NCBI GenBank assembly: GCA_003254905.1
Contig: QANU01020478.1
Span: 92,653-156,652 of the forward strand
Source of the DNA: Nissolia schottii
Lineage: Eukaryota > Streptophyta > Magnoliopsida > Fabales > Fabaceae
Length of the DNA: 64,000 nt
Direction of reading: 5' to 3'
Part shown: in pieces, positions 60,281 through 64,000 of the stretch
Position numbering within the stretch: the first letter of the stretch is position 1
How the letters are laid out: every line of letters begins with the position of its first letter
Notes under the pieces: generated by a model
Seen by the model: the letters and a program-made list of their open reading frames with translations, nothing else
Told to the model about the DNA's origin: nothing
Databases searched by the model: none
Position numbers and translations under genes: made by a program

Positions 60281-62342
60281 TTTCTAAATACTTTCATTTG
60301 TTATAATCATTTAGTATATCACGTTATATTGAACAATCATCCAATAGCTATTGGCCCCTATTAATATGGTGCAAAACCTATGAACAGTAGGCTAAAACTA
60401 TTAACAAATTTTCTAGTTGTACTAATTTTAGCAAAGGATTCTAAGGTGGAGTTAAAATAGGCCTTGCCACATTGCTTTCATTGGTTGGGGTATGTGCAAT
60501 TTCAAGTTTTCAAAACGTACTTAAAATAGTTGGGCATGGTTTTATAGATATGCAAAGGTTTGTTGACTATATAACTTAAGGGACACTTTAAATTAAGATG
60601 CACTCAAATGAAATCAATAATGATGTTTTACTTAGTCACATAGTACAATTTTATTGAATTGACATCTTTTAATGTGTGCATACTTTTAGCAAGTAGCATG
60701 AGGATGGTGGTGGAATACTTGAGAGTATAGAGGTTGAAAATGTTTTAGGGATTGAACGACCCTCCCTTGTTGATCACTCTAATCTTTAATTCGTCAATAT
60801 AGAGATATATTTGCACACACTTTAATGTTCAATTCAGCAGGTATATTAGATATTAAATTAAGGGTTACATTTATACTTTGTGATGTCAAGAGATTATTTA
60901 TATAAAAAAATGTAAGATAATTGCGTAAAGATGTAATAAATCTAATATATTATATATGTATACATGTATAGTCAGTAACACATAATAGTTGATGGACATG
61001 AAATCAAAATTGTAGATGATTGAAATTTTTCCTTTTGAATATTTGCATATTGCATATTTCTCAAAATTTTTCCAACTTTTAGCTATCATTTTTTGCTAGC
61101 CCATGAAGAAAAGGCTTATGGTTGAGTGCAAGACTATCCAAAGCCAAAGTAAACAAGTCAAACCTTTTGTAGCAAAAAGAAGACTTGGACCCTTGTGCTC
61201 ATTCAAAGCTTGGACCCCTTCAAACTTAGGTGTATAGTCACATAGAAGGGAGAGGCTCCTAAAAAAGCAACAGAACATGCGTGCCATAGCTCTGCTTTGC
61301 CTTGTTGTAAAAGAATCCCAATTTTCTGACTCACACCACCCTTCCTTTAATTTTATAGGTCTATCTCTCTGTAAAGAGAGCGAGAGAGAGAGAGAGAGAG
61401 GGTAAAGCAGTAGATAGATAGATAGACCTTACGTTTCTTCCTTTGCTCTGTGCACTTAGCTCTCTTTTTCATGAGTCCTTTCTTTTTTCTTAACCCTTTT
61501 TTCTTCCCTTTCCTCCTTTCTTTCTTTTCCTTTTCTCCCCTTCAACCCTTTTTGGAAGTTTCCTATTACAATCCTTCCATCATTTGCATCTCAATTAAGC
61601 ATCCCTGAAACTGAATCTGCTGCATATAGTAGTATAAGATCCACTGCTTTCAATTTATTTTCCAATAAGAATGAACTAAATTAAATCATAAATAGTATGC
61701 TTCTTTTTAATTTTAATGGTTAATTTATAATTATAACTTACCTTAGTCAAACATAATATTAACGTACCATTAGGGGTTAATGAAGATGATAAATACCTTA
61801 ATTTTTTAATTAAAAATCTTGAGTCAAGTTTTGGGAATAAAAAAAATAATTATTAGAAGACTTTTATTCTTTTAAAGAATCTTAATCAAATTGTCTCAGA
61901 TTAATAAATTTTTAATAAAAGTTTGGATGTGGATGATTTAATCGAAAAACCACATAATAATATTAAACCTAATAATAATAGTAGAAGATATGAGAATTTC
62001 ATCCGTTGTTGTTGAGGGATCAATCATCAGAAGTGGACCAAACAAATCTCAGTATTTCAAATTAAACTGTGGAAAATAAAATCTCTGATCTTTCTCACAT
62101 GCTCACTCTACTGTTTCAGGACCAAACCACAATATCCAATTATACTAAAAACGTAAATAAATATATAAAAAATAAACATAAAAACAGAGCAAAATACAAA
62201 CAAAAAGCACGAACGTTTCTCTCCCCCCAAAAAACAAAAGCTGAACCAAACCCCTTTCTCTCTCATCCGAGAGAAATTTCCAAAGAAAAGCAGCACATTT
62301 TAATGCTTTTTTACACAAACCACTAAAGTGAAAAAGCCAAAC

Positions 62343-62346
<4 letters not shown>

Positions 62347-62374
<28 letters not shown>
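62347..62374 (+). repeat. (TC)n tract in the MAKR promoter
   Basis: About fourteen CT dinucleotides lie 27-54 bp upstream of the TATA box. CT/GA-rich tracts are common near plant core promoters. Confidence 0.8.
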
Positions 62375-62378
<4 letters not shown>

Positions 62379-62400
62379 TGTTCATTCACCTTGATGTCCC

Positions 62401-62408
62401 TATAAAAA
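62401..62408 (+). promoter_or_regulatory. TATA box of the MAKR gene
   Basis: CCCTATAAAAACCC-type TATA motif 95 bp upstream of the start codon, predicting a short leader of about 60 nt. Confidence 0.7.
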
Positions 62409-62495
62409 CCCAAACTTCAACCCCCAACTTTGACACACCACACGACTTTCTCACACTAGCTCCTTCCCACTATCTCTCTCGATTCTTCATCTTCC

Positions 62496-63636
62496 ATGGA
62501 TGCTCTGAACTTCCTCAAGTTCTGGAAAAACGCCACCATGACCACCACACCATCCACCGCAGTCCCACGCCTCGTTGTGGAAACAGACACCGAATCCGAC
62601 GAGGAAGACTCATTCTTCGACTTGGAGCTCACGCTCCATGACTTCGAAAACAAAGAAAACAACACCACCAACCAAAAAACCGATATTTCTTCCAAAAACG
62701 AAAAAGTCAACAAAACGGAGTCAACACTTTCTCCTTCACCGAACGAGCCAATCTCGAAACGGAAAGTGCTTCCAATCGAGCCCATTTCAAAGCCCCAATC
62801 CCCCATCGCGCTCCTCAAATCGGCGCCGAGCTTCAGAATCTTCACCTTCAGGAAGCACAAGAGAATCGAAACAGAGGAGAAAACAAAGGATTCCTTGAAA
62901 TCAGAGTACAGCAGCATTGGGAGTAGCCAGAAGAAGGAAGCTAAAGTCTTTGCGGTGAAGCTTAGCTTAGAAGAACACTGGAACTCTTCTTCTCCAACGC
63001 TCAGCAGAGTCAACAGCACCAGAGGGTTCGGAAGCAAGATTCGGAGCTACGGCTCTGAGGAACCGAAAACAGAGAGGTTCTCAAAGGAAGCTTTGCAGAG
63101 GTACCTGAAGCTGATAAAGCCTCTGTACGTGAGGGTTTCAAAGAGGTACGGCGAGAAGGTGAGGTTGTCCGGTGAGGGATCTTCGGCGGTGACGGCTTCT
63201 CCGTCGTCGTCGCCGTCGGTGGTCTCTGTTTCTTCGAGGAAGGAGAGGCATGGGAGTTTTCCGGCGGGGATGAGGGTGGTCTCTAGGCATCTGGGGAAGA
63301 GCAGGTCGTCGCCGGCGGCGGCGACGGCGGCGGCCGGAGTTGGTTCTCCGGCGAACAGGAGCGATGATACGCTGCTGCTGCAGCATGATGGGATCCAAAG
63401 TGCTATTCTTCATTGCAAGAAATCCTTAAACTCCAGAGGTAAATTTTCAATTTTTTTGGGTTAATTTCACTAATTAATCGAACCGTAATTACTTAAGTTA
63501 ATTTGCTTTAATTGTGGGTTCTAATATTGATTTTTACAATGACTCGTTTTCAGATTCTTCAATCGCTCTCTGTGAAGAAGGGTCAGTGCATTCTCTGAGA
63601 TCCTCTTTTGAGGATGAGCATGGAGCAAGAGTGTGA
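62496..63636 (+). CDS. Membrane-associated kinase regulator, MAKR2/MAKR5-like
   Basis: Peripheral plasma-membrane protein of the BKI1/MAKR family, which tunes receptor-kinase signalling (MAKR5 in CLE45 signalling, MAKR2 in auxin-related responses). Exons 62496-63438 and 63554-63636, with a GT-AG intron and g|at split codon, give 341 aa. Family features in order: N-terminal MDALNFLKFWKN, acidic DTESDEEDSFFDLELTLHDF (about 32-52), basic LLKSAPSFRIFTFRKHKRI (about 109-127) and RFSKEALQRYLKLIKPLYVR with VSKRY (about 194-218). Both are suited to binding acidic lipids. Ser-rich segments follow, and the C-terminal block DGIQSAILHCKKSLNSRDSS is typical of MAKRs. The second exon adds a Glu/Ser-rich tail ending EDEHGARV. 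Translation past the splice donor would give a slightly different short tail, so exon 2 is supported by phase and family similarity. It neighbours a reticulon gene, as At1g64080 neighbours At1g64090. Confidence 0.9.
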
Positions 63637-64000
63637 GCTTGGAATTTAAAAGTAGATAAAGAACAAAAGGGATTGTAGTTGATGTTAATGAATCCGATGA
63701 TAGTGAAAGCAGCAGCTACATAGAAAGATAGTATAATATTAGAAGAGAGGGACTTGAATGAAAAGCAGAGAAATTAAAAATCATGTTATTATTATTATTA
63801 TTATTTTTGTAATATTCTCTGTTTTTGTAAAGAGAGTAGGGACGATGATTAGGGTAGTGTGATAGGGTCTTCTTCTGCTGGTGGACAGTGGTGTGTGTAC
63901 ATTGATGGGCCCATTATGAAAAGAATCTAATTTTACCTCTCATGTCTGATCTTCTTTGTTTCTTTCTGTCATTGCTCTGTCTGAGGTTTTTTTTTTTTTT
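63637..64000 (+). other. MAKR 3' flank to window end
   Basis: Likely 3' UTR, with a short (TTA)n run at about 63787-63806 and a T-run at the window edge. No further gene begins here. Confidence 0.5.

Larger units (their letters stand above)
56486..62400. other. Intergenic DNA between reticulon and MAKR genes
   Basis: It contains the reticulon leader and promoter (to about 57 kb), then AT-rich DNA. Features are an (ATT)n/(AAT)n microsatellite at about 60218-60280, a (GA)n tract at 61378-61402 with GATA repeats after it, and a pyrimidine-rich stretch at 61430-61560. No additional exon or RNA gene is recognised. Confidence 0.45.

Noticed and set aside
62456..63037. 193-codon minus-strand frame opposite the MAKR gene
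   Set aside because: It is the antisense shadow of MAKR exon 1.

Overview
The window is nuclear DNA from a flowering plant, most likely a legume and most plausibly soybean or a close Glycine relative. The reasons are the AT-rich intergenic DNA with many introns, plant-specific gene families, a soybean-style cysteine-rich receptor kinase relic, and legume-type Mutator, LINE and Copia debris. The species call is inference. No bacterial, organellar or viral gene set is present.

Five intact multi-exon genes can be modelled with GT-AG introns and consistent phase. (1) An S-type anion channel of the SLAH2/SLAH3 type lies on the minus strand (10412-12636, 5 exons, 581 aa). (2) A membrane-linked AAA ATPase like Arabidopsis DAA1 (At1g64110/At5g52882) lies on the plus strand (32968-39602, 15 exons, 819 aa). 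(3) A small F-box protein with a C-terminal zinc ribbon, like At5g52880, lies on the plus strand (42114-45220, 6 exons, 292 aa). (4) A reticulon-like RTNLB protein lies on the minus strand (54659-56485, 5 exons, 246 aa). (5) A membrane-associated kinase regulator (MAKR2/MAKR5 type) lies on the plus strand (62496-63636, 2 exons, 341 aa). Genes 2-5 match a neighbourhood that, from memory, is split between two duplicated segments in Arabidopsis (At1g64080-64110 and At5g52870-52882). This supports the identifications and suggests an old conserved block.

The left third (1-32 kb) is mostly accessory DNA. It holds a broken cysteine-rich receptor kinase (1.5-2.5 kb), a palindromic MITE (4.2-4.5 kb) and an unidentified GC-rich island (4.6-5.0 kb). 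It also holds a degenerate 29-bp minisatellite (9.5-10.15 kb), a Mutator-like element with long terminal inverted repeats (15.0-16.6 kb) and a 5'-truncated LINE with target-site duplication (20.7-21.0 kb). At 22.6-23.1 kb there is a truncated second copy of the AAA gene's leader and first exon, and at 26.8-28.1 kb LTR-like debris.

The most unusual region is 45.5-54.3 kb, between the F-box gene and the reticulon gene. It holds about eleven diverged copies of a 100-200 bp unit. Each full unit has a perfect or near-perfect GAGGTACT/AGTACCTC hairpin and, 50-100 bp later, a TCTCGAACC core inside a second stem-loop whose arms show compensatory changes between copies. Read on the minus strand, the core resembles the A and B boxes of a tRNA-type Pol III promoter and the hairpin lies near a T-run, as expected for a SINE-like or small structured RNA element. 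Diverged copies of intron 5 of the F-box gene are interleaved with the units, so the array seems to have grown by local segmental duplication rather than by independent insertions.
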